The position numbers and the translations under genes were made by a program. From contig NZ_LPVF01000010.1 of assembly GCF_001517105.1 (NCBI RefSeq), positions 434,001 to 498,000 on the forward strand: 64,000 bases of DNA, read 5' to 3'. The notes under the pieces were generated by a model. It did no database searches. It was not told the origin of the DNA and worked only from the letters and a program-made list of their open reading frames with translations. Below are positions 35,329-45,045 of the stretch, in pieces (within the stretch, counting starts at the first letter, position 1; every line of letters starts with the position of its first letter). This DNA is from Bacillus halotolerans. Its GTDB lineage: Bacteria; Bacillota; Bacilli; Bacillales; Bacillaceae.

Positions 35329-38094
35329 TTAGTTCTGATAATACTTTTCAACGATTTCAGCGTTGCGCAGTGACAATGTAGGATATTTCGGGTTCGCACC
35401 TACATCTTTAGAAATCACACGGGATCTCTCACACATTTCGCCTTCAGCTTTCTCGACAGTGATTTTCCCTGTCTCAAAGCTTTGCGCATCGTTTGGCGCT
35501 TCATTTTCTTCGCTGATGGTTAATTCAGAAACAATAAACAGCTGAGAAAGATTTTCTTTAATAGAAGCTAATAGCTCTTTGTTTTCTTTATTCGGATACA
35601 ATTTCAGGCTTGCTTCCAATGATTTACCGATGATTTTTTCATTTCGTGCTGTTTCTAACGCTTTTAGCACATCATCACGAAGAGACATAAAACGGTCAAA
35701 CTTATCTTCTGTCGCTTCGCTGTTTGGAACCGCAATCGTTTCCGGCATGTCTGTCAGCTGAACGCTCTGCTCGTCAACAAATGTTAAGTGAGACCATAAT
35801 TCGTCAGCGGTATGAGGCAGAATCGGTGCTGTAAGCTTCACTAACGCAAGCAGCGTTTCATAGAATACAGTCTGCATGCTGCGTCTATCCGGATGATCCG
35901 CATGCTCAATGTATACAATATCCTTAGCGAAATCCAGATAGAATGAGCTTAATTCAATTGTACAGAAATTATGGATGCTGTGATACACAACCGCAAATTC
36001 GTATTCGTCATACGCTTTTTTCACTTTATCAATCAGTTTGTTTAGCTTAATCAGCATGTACTGATCAACTTCACGAAGATCTTCAACAGCCACCGCGTTT
36101 GTTTTTGGAGCAAAATCGAACAGGTTGCCGTGAAGGAAACGGAACGTGTTGCGGATTTTACGGTATACTTCAGCAACCTGCTTCAGAATCGCATCAGACA
36201 CGCGAACATCCGCCTGGTAGTCAACAGAAGACACCCATAATCTCAAAATGTCGGCGCCAAGCTGTTTCATGACTTTTGCTGGAACGACGACGTTACCGAT
36301 GGATTTACTCATTTTGCGTCCTTCTCCATCCAGTGCAAACCCATGGCTGAGCACACCTTTATATGGCGCTTTTCCTGTTACGGCTACTGCTGTTGATAGA
36401 GATGAGTTAAACCAGCCCCGGTATTGGTCAGAGCCTTCAAGGTATAAATCAGCCGGCCGAACGAGATCCTCGCGTTCTTCAAGCACCGCTTGGTGGGAAG
36501 AACCAGAATCAAACCAAACATCCATGATGTCCTGTTCTTTTGTAAAAGTGCCGTTCGGGCTTCCAGGATGCGTAAAGCCTTCCGGAAGAAGATCCTTCGC
36601 TTCTTTTTCAAACCAAATGTTTGAGCCATGTTGTCTAAACAATTCTGAAACGTACTCAATCGTTTCATCTGTGATGATTGGCTCACCGTTTTCAGCATAA
36701 AATACCGGAATCGGCACACCCCATGCACGCTGTCTGGAAATACACCAGTCTCCGCGGTCACGAACCATGTTGTGCAAACGCTGCTCGCCCCATTCAGGAA
36801 CCCATTTGGTTTCTTTAATGGCATCCAGCAGGTCTGATCTGAAATCTTTAATAGACGCAAACCATTGCGCAGTTGCTCTGAAAATGGTTGGTTTCTTTGT
36901 TCTCCAATCGTGCGGATAGGAGTGTGTAATGAATTCAAGCTTCACGAGCGCGCCTTTTTCTTCGAGCTGCTGTGTGATCACTTTGTTTGCATCATCATAG
37001 AACATACCTTCAAAGCCAGGAGCTTCGCTTGTCATCACACCTTTTTCATCAACCGGACAAAGGACGTCTAAGCCGTATTTTTGGCCAATGATAAAGTCAT
37101 CTTCCCCATGTCCAGGTGCTGTATGAACACAGCCTGTTCCGGCGTCAGTTGTCACGTGATCGCCAAGCATAACGAGTGAATCTCTGCCGTATAGCGGATG
37201 TTCAGCGATAATATTTTCGAGATCTTTTCCTTTGATCGTTCTTGTCACTTCATACTGCTCAAAGCCGCATGCAGAAGCTACAGCTTCAACCAGTGCACTT
37301 GCTACAACAAAGCGGTCATCACCGACTGCAATCACGCTGTATTCCAGATCAGGATGAACTGAAATGCCGAGGTTTGCAGGAATCGTCCAAGGCGTTGTTG
37401 TCCAAATGATGATGCGCTCGCCGTTTTCAAGCACGCCTTTTCCGTCTTTCACGCCAAACGCAACGTAAATAGATGCTGAGCGTTTGTCTTGATATTCGAT
37501 TTCCGCTTCAGCTAAAGCAGACTCACTTGAAGGTGACCAGTTAACCGGTTTAAGGCCTTTATAAATATAGCCTCGTTTTGCCATTTCACCGAAAACGCGG
37601 ATTTGCTGCGCTTCATATTCCGGTTTCAGTGTCACATATGGATTTTCCCAGTCGCCGCGGACTCCAAGACGCTTGAATTGCTCACGCTGACCCTCAATTT
37701 GCTTCCATGCATATTCTTCGCATAGCTTGCGGAATTCAGCTACTGACATTTCTTTGCGGTTCACTTTTTTATTTTTTGTAAGAGCTGTTTCAATCGGCAA
37801 CCCGTGTGTATCCCAGCCCGGTACATACGGTGCGTTGTACCCGCTCATTGATTTGTAGCGGACGATGAAGTCCTTTAAAATTTTGTTAAGCGCGTGGCCC
37901 ATGTGGATATCGCCGTTTGCGTACGGAGGCCCGTCATGTAAAACAAATTTAGGGCGGTCTTTCGTCCGTTCCTGTACTAGACTGTAGATATCCTGCTCCT
38001 CCCATTTCTTTTGCATGTCAGGCTCACGGTTTGGCAAGTTGCCTCGCATCGGAAAATCTGTTTTCGGCATTAAGAGCGTGTCTTTGTAATCCAT
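35329..38094 (-). CDS. ileS: Isoleucyl-tRNA synthetase
   Basis: Class I synthetase charging tRNAIle, with an editing domain against valine. From ATG 38094 the protein has 921 residues; GGAGG lies 7 bases upstream, so 16 codons of open frame further up are leader. HIGH motif [16 protein letters not shown] near 57, KMSKS in [12 protein letters not shown] near 595. The C-terminal zinc-ribbon region (about 888–910) reads [13 protein letters not shown] then [10 protein letters not shown]: only the first of the four usual cysteines remains. Preceded by a T-box leader. Confidence 0.96.
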   Translation of the reverse strand: MDYKDTLLMPKTDFPMRGNLPNREPDMQKKWEEQDIYSLVQERTKDRPKFVLHDGPPYANGDIHMGHALNKILKDFIVRYKSMSGYNAPYVPGWDTHGLPIETALTKNKKVNRKEMSVAEFRKLCEEYAWKQIEGQREQFKRLGVRGDWENPYVTLKPEYEAQQIRVFGEMAKRGYIYKGLKPVNWSPSSESALAEAEIEYQDKRSASIYVAFGVKDGKGVLENGERIIIWTTTPWTIPANLGISVHPDLEYSVIAVGDDRFVVASALVEAVASACGFEQYEVTRTIKGKDLENIIAEHPLYGRDSLVMLGDHVTTDAGTGCVHTAPGHGEDDFIIGQKYGLDVLCPVDEKGVMTSEAPGFEGMFYDDANKVITQQLEEKGALVKLEFITHSYPHDWRTKKPTIFRATAQWFASIKDFRSDLLDAIKETKWVPEWGEQRLHNMVRDRGDWCISRQRAWGVPIPVFYAENGEPIITDETIEYVSELFRQHGSNIWFEKEAKDLLPEGFTHPGSPNGTFTKEQDIMDVWFDSGSSHQAVLEEREDLVRPADLYLEGSDQYRGWFNSSLSTAVAVTGKAPYKGVLSHGFALDGEGRKMSKSIGNVVVPAKVMKQLGADILRLWVSSVDYQADVRVSDAILKQVAEVYRKIRNTFRFLHGNLFDFAPKTNAVAVEDLREVDQYMLIKLNKLIDKVKKAYDEYEFAVVYHSIHNFCTIELSSFYLDFAKDIVYIEHADHPDRRSMQTVFYETLLALVKLTAPILPHTADELWSHLTFVDEQSVQLTDMPETIAVPNSEATEDKFDRFMSLRDDVLKALETARNEKIIGKSLEASLKLYPNKENKELLASIKENLSQLFIVSELTISEENEAPNDAQSFETGKITVEKAEGEMCERSRVISKDVGANPKYPTLSLRNAEIVEKYYQN

Positions 38095-38127
38095 TTTCAT
38101 TCCTCCACCAATTTTTTCAGAAAATAA

Positions 38128-38390
38128 AAAAAGCCCTCTCATCCCATAAGGGACGAGAAAGCTTATCTCGCGGTACCACCCTTTTAGAAAAAGCCAGGCT
38201 TACGCTTTTTCCTCTCGAGCATCGTAACGTGATGAACGTCCTAACCTACTGTGAGTTCAGAAAGGAAACTTAAGGGCTGATCTACATGATTCCGGCCATC
38301 CCGGACTTTCACCATCTCCGGGTCGCTATGAAGGCATGATGGAAACATGACTGTCCCTTTCAACCGTCTTTTCATCTGAATTTATGAACG
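38128..38390 (-). ncRNA. T-box leader of ileS
   Basis: The minus-strand leader contains the T-box sequence AAGGGTGGTACCGCGAGA (38183–38166), then a terminator whose stem is built from CTTTCTCGTCCCTTA and GGGATGAGAGGG, followed by TTTTTTT (38130–38160). AGTA and ATC-containing segments upstream (38275–38295 region) are candidates for the Ile specifier loop. Uncharged tRNAIle should stabilise the antiterminator and allow ileS transcription. Confidence 0.93.
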
Positions 38391-38391
38391 T

Positions 38392-38421
38392 ATTATATTC
38401 GACAAGCTAAGAAAATGTCAA
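38392..38421 (-). promoter_or_regulatory. Sigma-A promoter of ileS
   Basis: Consensus TTGACA (38421–38416) and TATAAT (38397–38392) with an 18-base spacer, directly upstream of the T-box leader. Confidence 0.88.
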
Positions 38422-38435
38422 GGTAATCAGAGAAT

Positions 38436-38930
38436 TTATTCCTTTTCCTCAAACACAGCGTCGACTTCATACTCAAGCAAATGATCCCAATCATCATTTT
38501 TCAGAAGATCAAGCTGCGCTTCAATCAGCATTTGGAAACGTGTTCTGAACACTTTAGACTGTTTTTTCAGCTCTTCGATTTCCATTGCGATTTTTCTTGA
38601 TTTCGATAAAGATTCGTTGATGATGCGATCAGCGTTTTTCTCCGCTTCCCGAACAATCAGCTTTGCTTCCTTTTGAGAATTGCGCTTTACGTCCTCAGCT
38701 GCTTCTTGGGCAACCAGAATCGATTTATTCAGCGTTTCTTCAATGTTGGCAAAGTGTCCGATTCTTTCATCGAGCTCATTGACTTTCGCTTCAAGCTCTG
38801 TTTTTTTACGGAGAACAATTTCGTAATCTTTTCTGACTTGACTTAAGAATTCATTTACCTCGTCTTCATCATATCCGCGAAAACTTTTTGTAAACGTCTT
38901 GTTGTGAATATCATTCGGCGTTAATGGCAT
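38436..38930 (-). CDS. divIVA: Cell-pole and division-site protein DivIVA
   Basis: Coiled-coil protein that senses negative membrane curvature, recruits MinJ/MinCD and anchors the chromosome origin at the pole during sporulation. The 164 residues open with the membrane-binding start MPLTPNDIHNKTFTKSFRGY, including the family segment GYDEDEVNEFL, then long coiled coils (about 30–150) and an acidic end. It follows the ylm genes as in most Firmicutes. A TATAAT at 38982–38977 upstream may be a -10, but no good -35 is seen. Confidence 0.97.
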   Translation of the reverse strand: MPLTPNDIHNKTFTKSFRGYDEDEVNEFLSQVRKDYEIVLRKKTELEAKVNELDERIGHFANIEETLNKSILVAQEAAEDVKRNSQKEAKLIVREAEKNADRIINESLSKSRKIAMEIEELKKQSKVFRTRFQMLIEAQLDLLKNDDWDHLLEYEVDAVFEEKE

Positions 38931-39024
38931 GATGCCACCTCCATTTTTTACATTTCAGTACGGTTATCTAGTTCACATTATAAAACAAATTTCGCACAGA
39001 TGGAGAAAAAAACTGAAAAACCGA

Positions 39025-39798
39025 CTATTTTTGTCGTTCAAACGTGACTCTCCACTTGTCTTTTTTGGTTTTCCCTTCGATTTTTGTCAGGCTGCAGCGG
39101 CCAAAGCCCCTGATAGAGAGCATATCCCCTTCAGCAACCTGGTAAGAAGGGTCTTCAACAACCTTCCAGTTCACTTTTACGAGACCGTTTTTCACCAGCG
39201 TTTGTGATTTCTGGCGTGATTGCCTGCTCATAGAGGCGCAGACCGCGTCAAGCCTTAAAGAAGAAACGGTGTCATCTCTTATTTCGACATCTAGTGCAGG
39301 AATTTCAAGGTCTGACAAGTCAATTTTCTCAAGCTTGACTGCAGCTTTTCCGGCATGGGTAAGCTGAGCCGCAACAAAATCGGCTGTATCAGCTGAGACA
39401 ATGATTTGCACCGCCGTCTCTGAAAACACGAAATCGCCAAACTTTTGCCGCTTCAGACCGATTCCCATTAATGAACCAAGGAGAGACCGGTGATCAACCG
39501 TCACAAATTTTTCAGCATAGCGAACGTCAAACGCTTGAAGCTCAAAATCCGATTCTTCCGGCGTGATGTACTCAGGATATAAAATGGCCCGTTTTCGCTC
39601 CGCTCTGTCATAGCCGCCGGAAAAAGCCAGTCCTACATCTGCCTGTCCCGTGACCGCAGCGAGAATGACCTGTTCCCGGGGATCTAAAAAGTCTGTCAGC
39701 TTCATCCGGTACTGCTCCTGGACAATTCTTTTCCATTCGAGCGCCTGATCGATAAAGGCACGCTCCTCTTTTCTGAAGTGCTGATAAATATCGCTCAT
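39025..39798 (-). CDS. ylmH: S4-domain RNA-binding protein YlmH
   Basis: YlmH has an N-terminal region of about 180 residues and a C-terminal S4 domain (about 183–245, RLDAVCASMSRQSRQKSQTLVKNG region). Recent work on B. subtilis reports that YlmH binds 50S–peptidyl-tRNA complexes and can take part in ribosome-associated quality control like the S4 protein RqcP; it is conserved beside the division genes. The 257-residue length is normal. Notable here because rqcH, the partner in that pathway, is broken in the same window. Confidence 0.92.
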   Translation of the reverse strand: MSDIYQHFRKEERAFIDQALEWKRIVQEQYRMKLTDFLDPREQVILAAVTGQADVGLAFSGGYDRAERKRAILYPEYITPEESDFELQAFDVRYAEKFVTVDHRSLLGSLMGIGLKRQKFGDFVFSETAVQIIVSADTADFVAAQLTHAGKAAVKLEKIDLSDLEIPALDVEIRDDTVSSLRLDAVCASMSRQSRQKSQTLVKNGLVKVNWKVVEDPSYQVAEGDMLSIRGFGRCSLTKIEGKTKKDKWRVTFERQK

Positions 39799-39859
39799 CG
39801 TCTTTCCCTTCTATGTAAAGAGGCTTGGCTGCTGCCAAGCCCCCTATCAAACTGTCACC

Positions 39860-40132
39860 TTAAAACACAATCATGCGATAAAGCCCCCACAAGCCGGTTG
39901 TTGCAAACCGCAGCACAAGAATGGCTACGATTGGCGAGATATCCAGCATTGCAATTGGAGGGATGATTTTTCTGAATGGCTCGAGATATGGTTCACAGAT
40001 CGACGCTAAAAACCGTCCGACTGCTGTTTCCCTCGTACTCGGCACCCATGACATAAAAATATATATGATCAGGGCAAATGAGTATATTGTAATTAATAAG
40101 CTTAAAACCGAAAAAACTTGATAAAGGATCAT
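39860..40132 (-). CDS. ylmG: YggT-family membrane protein YlmG
   Basis: Small integral membrane protein (90 residues) of the YggT family. Two hydrophobic helices (about 5–28 and 65–85) flank a conserved loop with [12 protein letters not shown] and [14 protein letters not shown]. Homologues are linked to division and to chloroplast nucleoid distribution; a direct activity is not known. It lies 6 bases after sepF, a conserved neighbour. Confidence 0.92.
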   Translation of the reverse strand: MILYQVFSVLSLLITIYSFALIIYIFMSWVPSTRETAVGRFLASICEPYLEPFRKIIPPIAMLDISPIVAILVLRFATTGLWGLYRMIVF

Positions 40133-40138
40133 CTCGCT

Positions 40139-40591
40139 TTACCACCTCTGATCGTCTTCAGATATGAGCTCAGAAATTGTGCCTGAAACATCTACGTTGT
40201 CAGGCGTGCATAGGAAAATATCTGAACCGATTCTTTGGATATCGCCGCCAATGGCATAAACGGTGCCGCTTAAAAAGTCAACAATCCGTTTCGCCTGGTC
40301 ATGCTGTATCCGCTGAAGATTGACGACAACTGCCCGCCTGTTCTTCAGATGGTCGGCTATTTCCTGCGCCTCCGCATAAACGCGCGGCTCACTCAACACC
40401 ACTTTAGAGGATTTCTGAACACTTTGCAAGCTTACTACATTCTGTTTGGCTGCTGGTTTACCAGCATTATAAGCAGGTTTTTCTTTTTGTTCCTGTTCCT
40501 CATGAGAATCCCGCTCAGTTTCAATATATTCGTATTCGTATTCTTCTTCATCCATTGAGAAAAAGTTTTTCAGTTTATTTTTCATACTCAT
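40139..40591 (-). CDS. sepF: Cell division protein SepF
   Basis: Membrane-anchored FtsZ partner that bundles protofilaments and acts with FtsA in early Z-ring formation. 150 residues: N-terminal amphipathic helix [15 protein letters not shown] that binds membrane, an acidic and Gln/Lys-rich linker to about 60, and the C-terminal SepF fold with [13 protein letters not shown] and [11 protein letters not shown]. The ATG overlaps the ylmE stop as ATGA. Confidence 0.95.
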   Translation of the reverse strand: MSMKNKLKNFFSMDEEEYEYEYIETERDSHEEQEQKEKPAYNAGKPAAKQNVVSLQSVQKSSKVVLSEPRVYAEAQEIADHLKNRRAVVVNLQRIQHDQAKRIVDFLSGTVYAIGGDIQRIGSDIFLCTPDNVDVSGTISELISEDDQRW

Positions 40592-41280
40592 TGCTGTACA
40601 CCCCCTGTTTCATTTCCGACTAACGATGAGCCGATTCTAATATAAGTAGCCCCTTCTTCAATCGCGATTTCAAAATCATTTGACATGCCCATCGACAGTT
40701 CTGTACATGGAGCGTTCGGCTGTTTCAGCTCTTGAACTTGATCACGAAGTTCTTTAAGCGTTCGGAAACAGCTTCTAATCTCATCTTGATCATCAGTCAG
40801 TGGAGCCATTGTCATCAGTCCGGCCACAACAATGTTGTCAAAGCCGGAAAGCTCCTGTATGAATGGTATCACTTCTTCTTTATTCATGCCGTGTTTAGAG
40901 GGCTCAAGCGAGGTATTGACCTGCACAAAACATTGGACAGCACCTTCAGCCCGTTTTTCAATTTCTTTCGCTAATGAAAGCCGGTCCAGAGAATGAATAT
41001 AGGAAACAGAATTGACGACAGCTTTTACTTTTCTTGATTGAAGGCTGCCGATAAAATGCCATTCCGGATTTCCTGTAATGATTTCCTGTTTGCGAAGCAG
41101 TTCGGCGTCTCGGTTCTCTCCGAGGCACGTGATGCCTGCATCGACCGCCTCCTGTGCTCTTTCAGGCGACACATATTTTGTGACTGCAATAACCGTAACT
41201 TCATCGGATCTGCGGCCCGATCTGTTACATGCTTCGTTTATTCGTTCGTTTATATGTCGTAAATTTTCAACAACACGCAA
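40588..41280 (-). CDS. ylmE: PLP homeostasis protein YlmE (YggS family)
   Basis: Pyridoxal-phosphate-binding alanine-racemase-like fold without known catalytic activity; the family keeps PLP and amino-acid pools balanced. The 230 residues show the PLP lysine in VIAVTKYVS near residue 35, GENRDAELL near 55, [10 protein letters not shown] near 77 and the phosphate site [19 protein letters not shown] near 200. The start is TTG at 41280 with GGAGG 11 bases upstream. Confidence 0.93.
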   Translation of the reverse strand: MRVVENLRHINERINEACNRSGRRSDEVTVIAVTKYVSPERAQEAVDAGITCLGENRDAELLRKQEIITGNPEWHFIGSLQSRKVKAVVNSVSYIHSLDRLSLAKEIEKRAEGAVQCFVQVNTSLEPSKHGMNKEEVIPFIQELSGFDNIVVAGLMTMAPLTDDQDEIRSCFRTLKELRDQVQELKQPNAPCTELSMGMSNDFEIAIEEGATYIRIGSSLVGNETGGVQQ

Positions 41281-41286
41281 GATCTT

Positions 41287-42123
41287 TTATGCCTCCTTCA
41301 TTCCGATAAAGGACATCATCCGTCCTGTTTTCCCCTGATCTCGCCGATGGGAAAAGAAAAGTGACGGCTCACTTTCCGTACATAAACCGCTGACAGAAAT
41401 CTGCTCATTTGCCAAGCCGCTGTCGATCAGTATGAGTCGGTTCAGCTCTTTCAGGTCAAGCTGATACTGCCCCTGCCCCGTCTGATTCACGGCGCGATCT
41501 GCTGAAAACGGCAATGCGCGGACAGCATTCATCACACGGTCATCTACCGTATAGCACGCACCGCAGATAGACGGTCCGACAACAGCGTATATATCAGAAA
41601 GCTTCGAGCCCTCCTGTTCGGTCCATTGCTTCACCATTTCTCTGCCAATCTGTTTGACCGTGCCTTTCCATCCGGCATGAGCAATCCCGACAAGCGATTT
41701 CACCGGATCGAAAAAGAATAGAGGCACACAATCAGCAAAGCATAATGCCAAAAATACATTTTTATCATTTGTATAGAGCCCGTCTGTTGCTTTAAAAGCT
41801 GAGTGATACTCACGGGCGCCTTTTCCCCTGTCCCTCTGCGTCACTTTTTGGACGCGATTGTCGTGTGTCTGGTCAGCAAATACCCAAGACTGCAAATCAA
41901 TATTAAACATATCGGCTATATATTTACGATTTTTAACCACATCTGCATCTTTGTCATGAACGTGCAATCCTGTATTTAACGACTCAAAAGGTTTTTGGCT
42001 GACACCGCCGTTTTTCGTAGTAAACCCGGCAATGACTTCCGCATCGTTTTGATTCGTTTGTTTCCAGTCTTGTATCATGAGTGTCGAGGGGGTGGTGAGA
42101 CTGAATGGGTGATATGTATTCAT
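41287..42123 (-). CDS. ylmD: YlmD, laccase-domain (YfiH family) purine nucleoside phosphorylase-like protein
   Basis: Member of the YfiH/YlmD family, once called polyphenol oxidase; family members have purine nucleoside phosphorylase and adenosine deaminase activity. The metal-site residues are visible in VGIAHAGWKGT (His) and GPSICGACYTV (Cys), with a later His in FSHRRDQGKTGR. From ATG 42123 it has 278 residues; the seven extra codons upstream span its ribosome site. Confidence 0.9.
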   Translation of the reverse strand: MNTYHPFSLTTPSTLMIQDWKQTNQNDAEVIAGFTTKNGGVSQKPFESLNTGLHVHDKDADVVKNRKYIADMFNIDLQSWVFADQTHDNRVQKVTQRDRGKGAREYHSAFKATDGLYTNDKNVFLALCFADCVPLFFFDPVKSLVGIAHAGWKGTVKQIGREMVKQWTEQEGSKLSDIYAVVGPSICGACYTVDDRVMNAVRALPFSADRAVNQTGQGQYQLDLKELNRLILIDSGLANEQISVSGLCTESEPSLFFSHRRDQGKTGRMMSFIGMKEA

Positions 42124-42284
42124 GATGATCCAACCTTTCGACAAACATTTATAAGGCGTAATTTCCCACTTATTTTACCACATCTTTCTGCATTCGTTTA
42201 GCGCCGATTTACATATTTCATAAATGAAATGTGCCGGAAGAGTTCAGACTTCTGGCATTTGACAATCAGCGGCAAAAAAGCAGG

Positions 42285-42530
42285 TTAAACATTGGATTCA
42301 CTTAATCGGACTAAAATGACATCTTCTCCGATTTTAACTATATTTCGCCAAGGAATGACCATTTCCTCTTCCTTTCCAAAAAAACCGAGAACTTTTCCAT
42401 TTCCCCCTAGTATAATCGCCTGAATTTTTCCTGTGGTGACATTGATATCAATATCACCGATGCTCCCTAATTTTTTTCCGTTAGAGACATTGACGACATC
42501 CTTTACTTGAAATTCTGAAATGCTGATCAT
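42285..42530 (-). CDS. ylmC: PRC-barrel protein YlmC/YmxH family
   Basis: 81-residue protein with a single PRC-barrel domain (SEFQVKDVVNVSNGKKLG at the start, PWRNIVKIGEDVILVRL at the end). The YlmC/YmxH family is conserved in endospore formers, but its role is not established. It lies alone between ylmB and ylmD, with 82 and 161 non-coding bases on its sides; the latter shows only an imperfect hairpin. Confidence 0.88.
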   Translation of the reverse strand: MISISEFQVKDVVNVSNGKKLGSIGDIDINVTTGKIQAIILGGNGKVLGFFGKEEEMVIPWRNIVKIGEDVILVRLSESNV

Positions 42531-42612
42531 CCCATCACGTCCTTTTTCGGTCCTTTTTTTCTAGTATATGAACGGGCGGGCTGAACCTTGTCAGCAAGGA
42601 GAAATTTTCATA

Positions 42613-43893
42613 TCATTGTTCTTTTTTGCGGCTGCACCATCTTATGATGAACGTGAGCATGATTTTCGTATAATCTACGAGCTGCTTAATCGATACCTCT
42701 TCATTAACGGCATGAGCATTATATAAATCGCCCGGTCCGTATATCACGCTTGGAATACCGGCATTATAAAGCCATCCCCCATCGGTTACGGTTTGAGAAA
42801 CGTCAATGATCGGGCGTTCCTGTTTGATCTCCTCGTGTGACGCCGTAAGGGCTAAAACGCCGGGATGAGCCGGATCAACTTCCAAGGCCGGAAAAATTTC
42901 TCCTCTTTCTTCAATCATTGAAGAGCCTCCCCATTTGAAGACAGGACGGTTTTCCCTCAGCCAAATATCACTGTCACTCAGCCTGTTGATATAATCTTCT
43001 ATTTCAGCAGCCACTTCTTCATGCGTTTCATTGGGATAAAAATGGACGGTAATCCATAATCGGCACTCATCCGCTATAAAGGCCGCATGTCTGCCTCCTT
43101 CTATAACAGCGGGATTAATTGTGTTTGTGCCGGGGGTAAAGCCGGGATAGCTTTTCATAATGGCCCAATGGCGCTCCAGCTCACCGAGTCCAGAAATGAT
43201 TTTTGCCATTTTTTCGATTGCGCTCGCCCCGAATGTTCCTCCGCCAGCGTGGATCATATTCCGTCTTGTTCCATCGTGAAACGTTTGACTGCTTTTCATT
43301 TCGATCCAGCCTGTAATCACTCCGCCTTGGCCTTGAATATGCATATCGCTCGTATCCGCCACAACTGCAAAGTCTGCGTGATAGCCCTTTTTGCAGCATT
43401 CAAGCGTGCCGGCCTCTCCGACTTCCTCCCCGATGACCGATTGCAGAATCAAATCGCCCGGGAGCTCAACGCCCGCTTCACGAATCAGCTTTAAAGCAAA
43501 CAGCACACAGGCCATTCCGCCTTTCATATCTGAAGCGCCCCGGCCGATTAAGAAACCGTTTTTCTCACTGGGACAAAACGGGTCATGCACCCAGTCCTCG
43601 CCCTCTTTTACCTCTGCCACATCGACATGCCCATTGATGATTAAACTTTGATAGGCTGCTGAATTTGTTCCCTTTAAAACACCCACAACATTGGGATCTC
43701 CTGGATAAACGTCCCATTTGTCGATGGAAAATCCCCGTTCAAGCAAAAACTGCGCAATCCATGTTTGGATGCTGTCTGTATTTCTCGAAGGCGGCGCCGG
43801 TGTTTTAAAAGAAATCAGCGTTTTCGCAAGCTCAATGAGCTCGTCCTTTTGTTCTTCCGCTTTTTTCAGTAAAGATTCTACTTGATCAATCAT
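42613..43893 (-). CDS. ylmB: YlmB, M20-family amidohydrolase of thiamine salvage
   Basis: ArgE/DapE-like zinc hydrolase. Homologues with a TPP riboswitch deformylate N-formyl-4-amino-5-aminomethyl-2-methylpyrimidine, a breakdown product of thiamine, for reuse. The 426 residues carry the metal-site motifs NGHVDVA near 88, GRGASDMKGGMA near 115 (Asp ligand) and SVIGEEVGEAGT near 150 (catalytic Glu), with a lid domain between about 205 and 330. The TPP riboswitch directly upstream strongly supports the thiamine role over arginine synthesis. Confidence 0.92.
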   Translation of the reverse strand: MIDQVESLLKKAEEQKDELIELAKTLISFKTPAPPSRNTDSIQTWIAQFLLERGFSIDKWDVYPGDPNVVGVLKGTNSAAYQSLIINGHVDVAEVKEGEDWVHDPFCPSEKNGFLIGRGASDMKGGMACVLFALKLIREAGVELPGDLILQSVIGEEVGEAGTLECCKKGYHADFAVVADTSDMHIQGQGGVITGWIEMKSSQTFHDGTRRNMIHAGGGTFGASAIEKMAKIISGLGELERHWAIMKSYPGFTPGTNTINPAVIEGGRHAAFIADECRLWITVHFYPNETHEEVAAEIEDYINRLSDSDIWLRENRPVFKWGGSSMIEERGEIFPALEVDPAHPGVLALTASHEEIKQERPIIDVSQTVTDGGWLYNAGIPSVIYGPGDLYNAHAVNEEVSIKQLVDYTKIMLTFIIRWCSRKKEQ

Positions 43894-43913
43894 GTTATCC
43901 GCTCCTATTTTTA

Positions 43914-44087
43914 ATAGAAAAAAGCCGTTTCATATTCATGAAACGGCTTAATAAAGAAAGCAGAGTGCAAGCTGCTGCATTCTCCGCTTTTTTCACCGCT
44001 TCCCTCCGCTGGTATGATCCAGATCAGGTCAATAAGGGTTGAGACAAGCGTCTCTCTCAGCTTCGAAAGCACCCCCAGGATGAATCG
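43914..44087 (-). ncRNA. TPP (thi-box) riboswitch upstream of ylmB
   Basis: The minus-strand aptamer runs from about 44085 to 43990 and shows the thi-box parts GGGGGTGC, GCTGAGAGA, ACCCTTATTGACCTGATCTGG, ATCATACCAGCG and GGAGGGAAGCG in order. A terminator follows at 43921–43949: AAGCCGTTTCAT pairs perfectly with ATGAAACGGCTT, then TTTTTTCTA. Thiamine pyrophosphate should therefore switch ylmB off; ylmA upstream is not affected. Confidence 0.95.
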
Positions 44088-44094
44088 TATGTTG

Positions 44095-44889
44095 TTATGC
44101 ATTTGTTACCGGCTCAGCTCTTGTTAAAAACGGACGATCCTGATTCCATAATACATGGATCGGCGTATCAAAAAAAGAAGAAAGTGATTCGTCTGTCAGC
44201 ATGTCTTTCATTTGTCCTGACCTAAAGACTCCTCCCTTTTTTAACAAGAGGGCTTTATCAAATATCGGCAAAATTTCTTCTGCATGATGCGTAACATAAA
44301 GAATAGACGGCGCATTTTCCCTGCTTGCAATGTGCGTAATCGTATCTAACAGTTTTTCCCGGGCAATAAAATCAAGTCCTGTAACTGGTTCGTCCAGTAT
44401 AAGCAGCTCCGGATCAGCCATTAGCGCTCTTGCGATTAAAGCTCTTTGTTTCTCTCCTTGAGAAAGAGTTTCGTAGCGGCGGTCGGCATAATCAATGGCT
44501 CCTAAGTCCTCGAGCAGGGCAATCGCTTTTTCTCTGATTTCCGCACTTGGTGTTTCATACAAGCCAATCGAAGCATATGCCCCGCTCAGAGCAATTTCAA
44601 AAGCTGAATCTGCCGGATACAATTTTTGCTGAAGACCCGCTGAGACAAGGCCGATTTTTCGTCTGAGTTTATCTCCCAGCTCCGTTTTTCCGAATACATG
44701 ACCAAGCACCTGCATCTCGCCTGCTGTCGGAAAATAGTAAGAGCATAACATATTTAACAGCGCGGTCTTCCCAGCTCCGTTTAATCCGTAAAGCACCCAA
44801 TTCTCCTTTTCTTCTACTTTCCAATGAATATCCTTTAGTATCCATTTTCCATTCCGTTTTAGTGAGACATTGTCAAGCTTCAAAATCAT
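44095..44889 (-). CDS. ylmA: ABC transporter ATP-binding protein YlmA
   Basis: ATPase subunit of unknown transport function. 264 residues from ATG 44889: Walker A GLNGAGKTALL near 37, signature LSQGEKQRALIARAL near 143, Walker B LLILDEPVTGLD near 165 and the His switch near 200 (VTHHAEE). No membrane or binding-protein partner is nearby. The genomic position beside ylmB suggests, but does not show, a link with thiamine. Confidence 0.9.
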   Translation of the reverse strand: MILKLDNVSLKRNGKWILKDIHWKVEEKENWVLYGLNGAGKTALLNMLCSYYFPTAGEMQVLGHVFGKTELGDKLRRKIGLVSAGLQQKLYPADSAFEIALSGAYASIGLYETPSAEIREKAIALLEDLGAIDYADRRYETLSQGEKQRALIARALMADPELLILDEPVTGLDFIAREKLLDTITHIASRENAPSILYVTHHAEEILPIFDKALLLKKGGVFRSGQMKDMLTDESLSSFFDTPIHVLWNQDRPFLTRAEPVTNA

Positions 44890-44992
44890 TGTGGTCCTCC
44901 TCTTTCCAAGCCAAATAATTATTTTAATTTTCACAAAACTGTGTACGGACTAGGATACCTTACTTTTTCGAAAACGTAAACCGCTCGTTTCC

Positions 44993-45036
44993 AAATAGAA
45001 AAGCCTTTAAAACAGAAATTGTTTTAAAGGCTTTCG
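44993..45036 (-). terminator. Intrinsic terminator of sigG
   Basis: AAAGCCTTTAAAAC pairs perfectly with GTTTTAAAGGCTTT over 14 bp (45000–45013 and 45021–45034), followed on the minus strand by TCTATTT. It sits between the sigG stop and ylmA. Confidence 0.9.
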
Positions 45037-45045
45037 GCGTGCATG

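Noticed and set aside
36384..36938. 184-codon open frame on the minus strand inside ileS
   Set aside because: Different frame of ileS; no family resemblance and no ribosome site.
38095..38142. Sixteen extra N-terminal residues for IleS
   Set aside because: They cover the ribosome site GGAGG and the 3' edge of the T-box leader.
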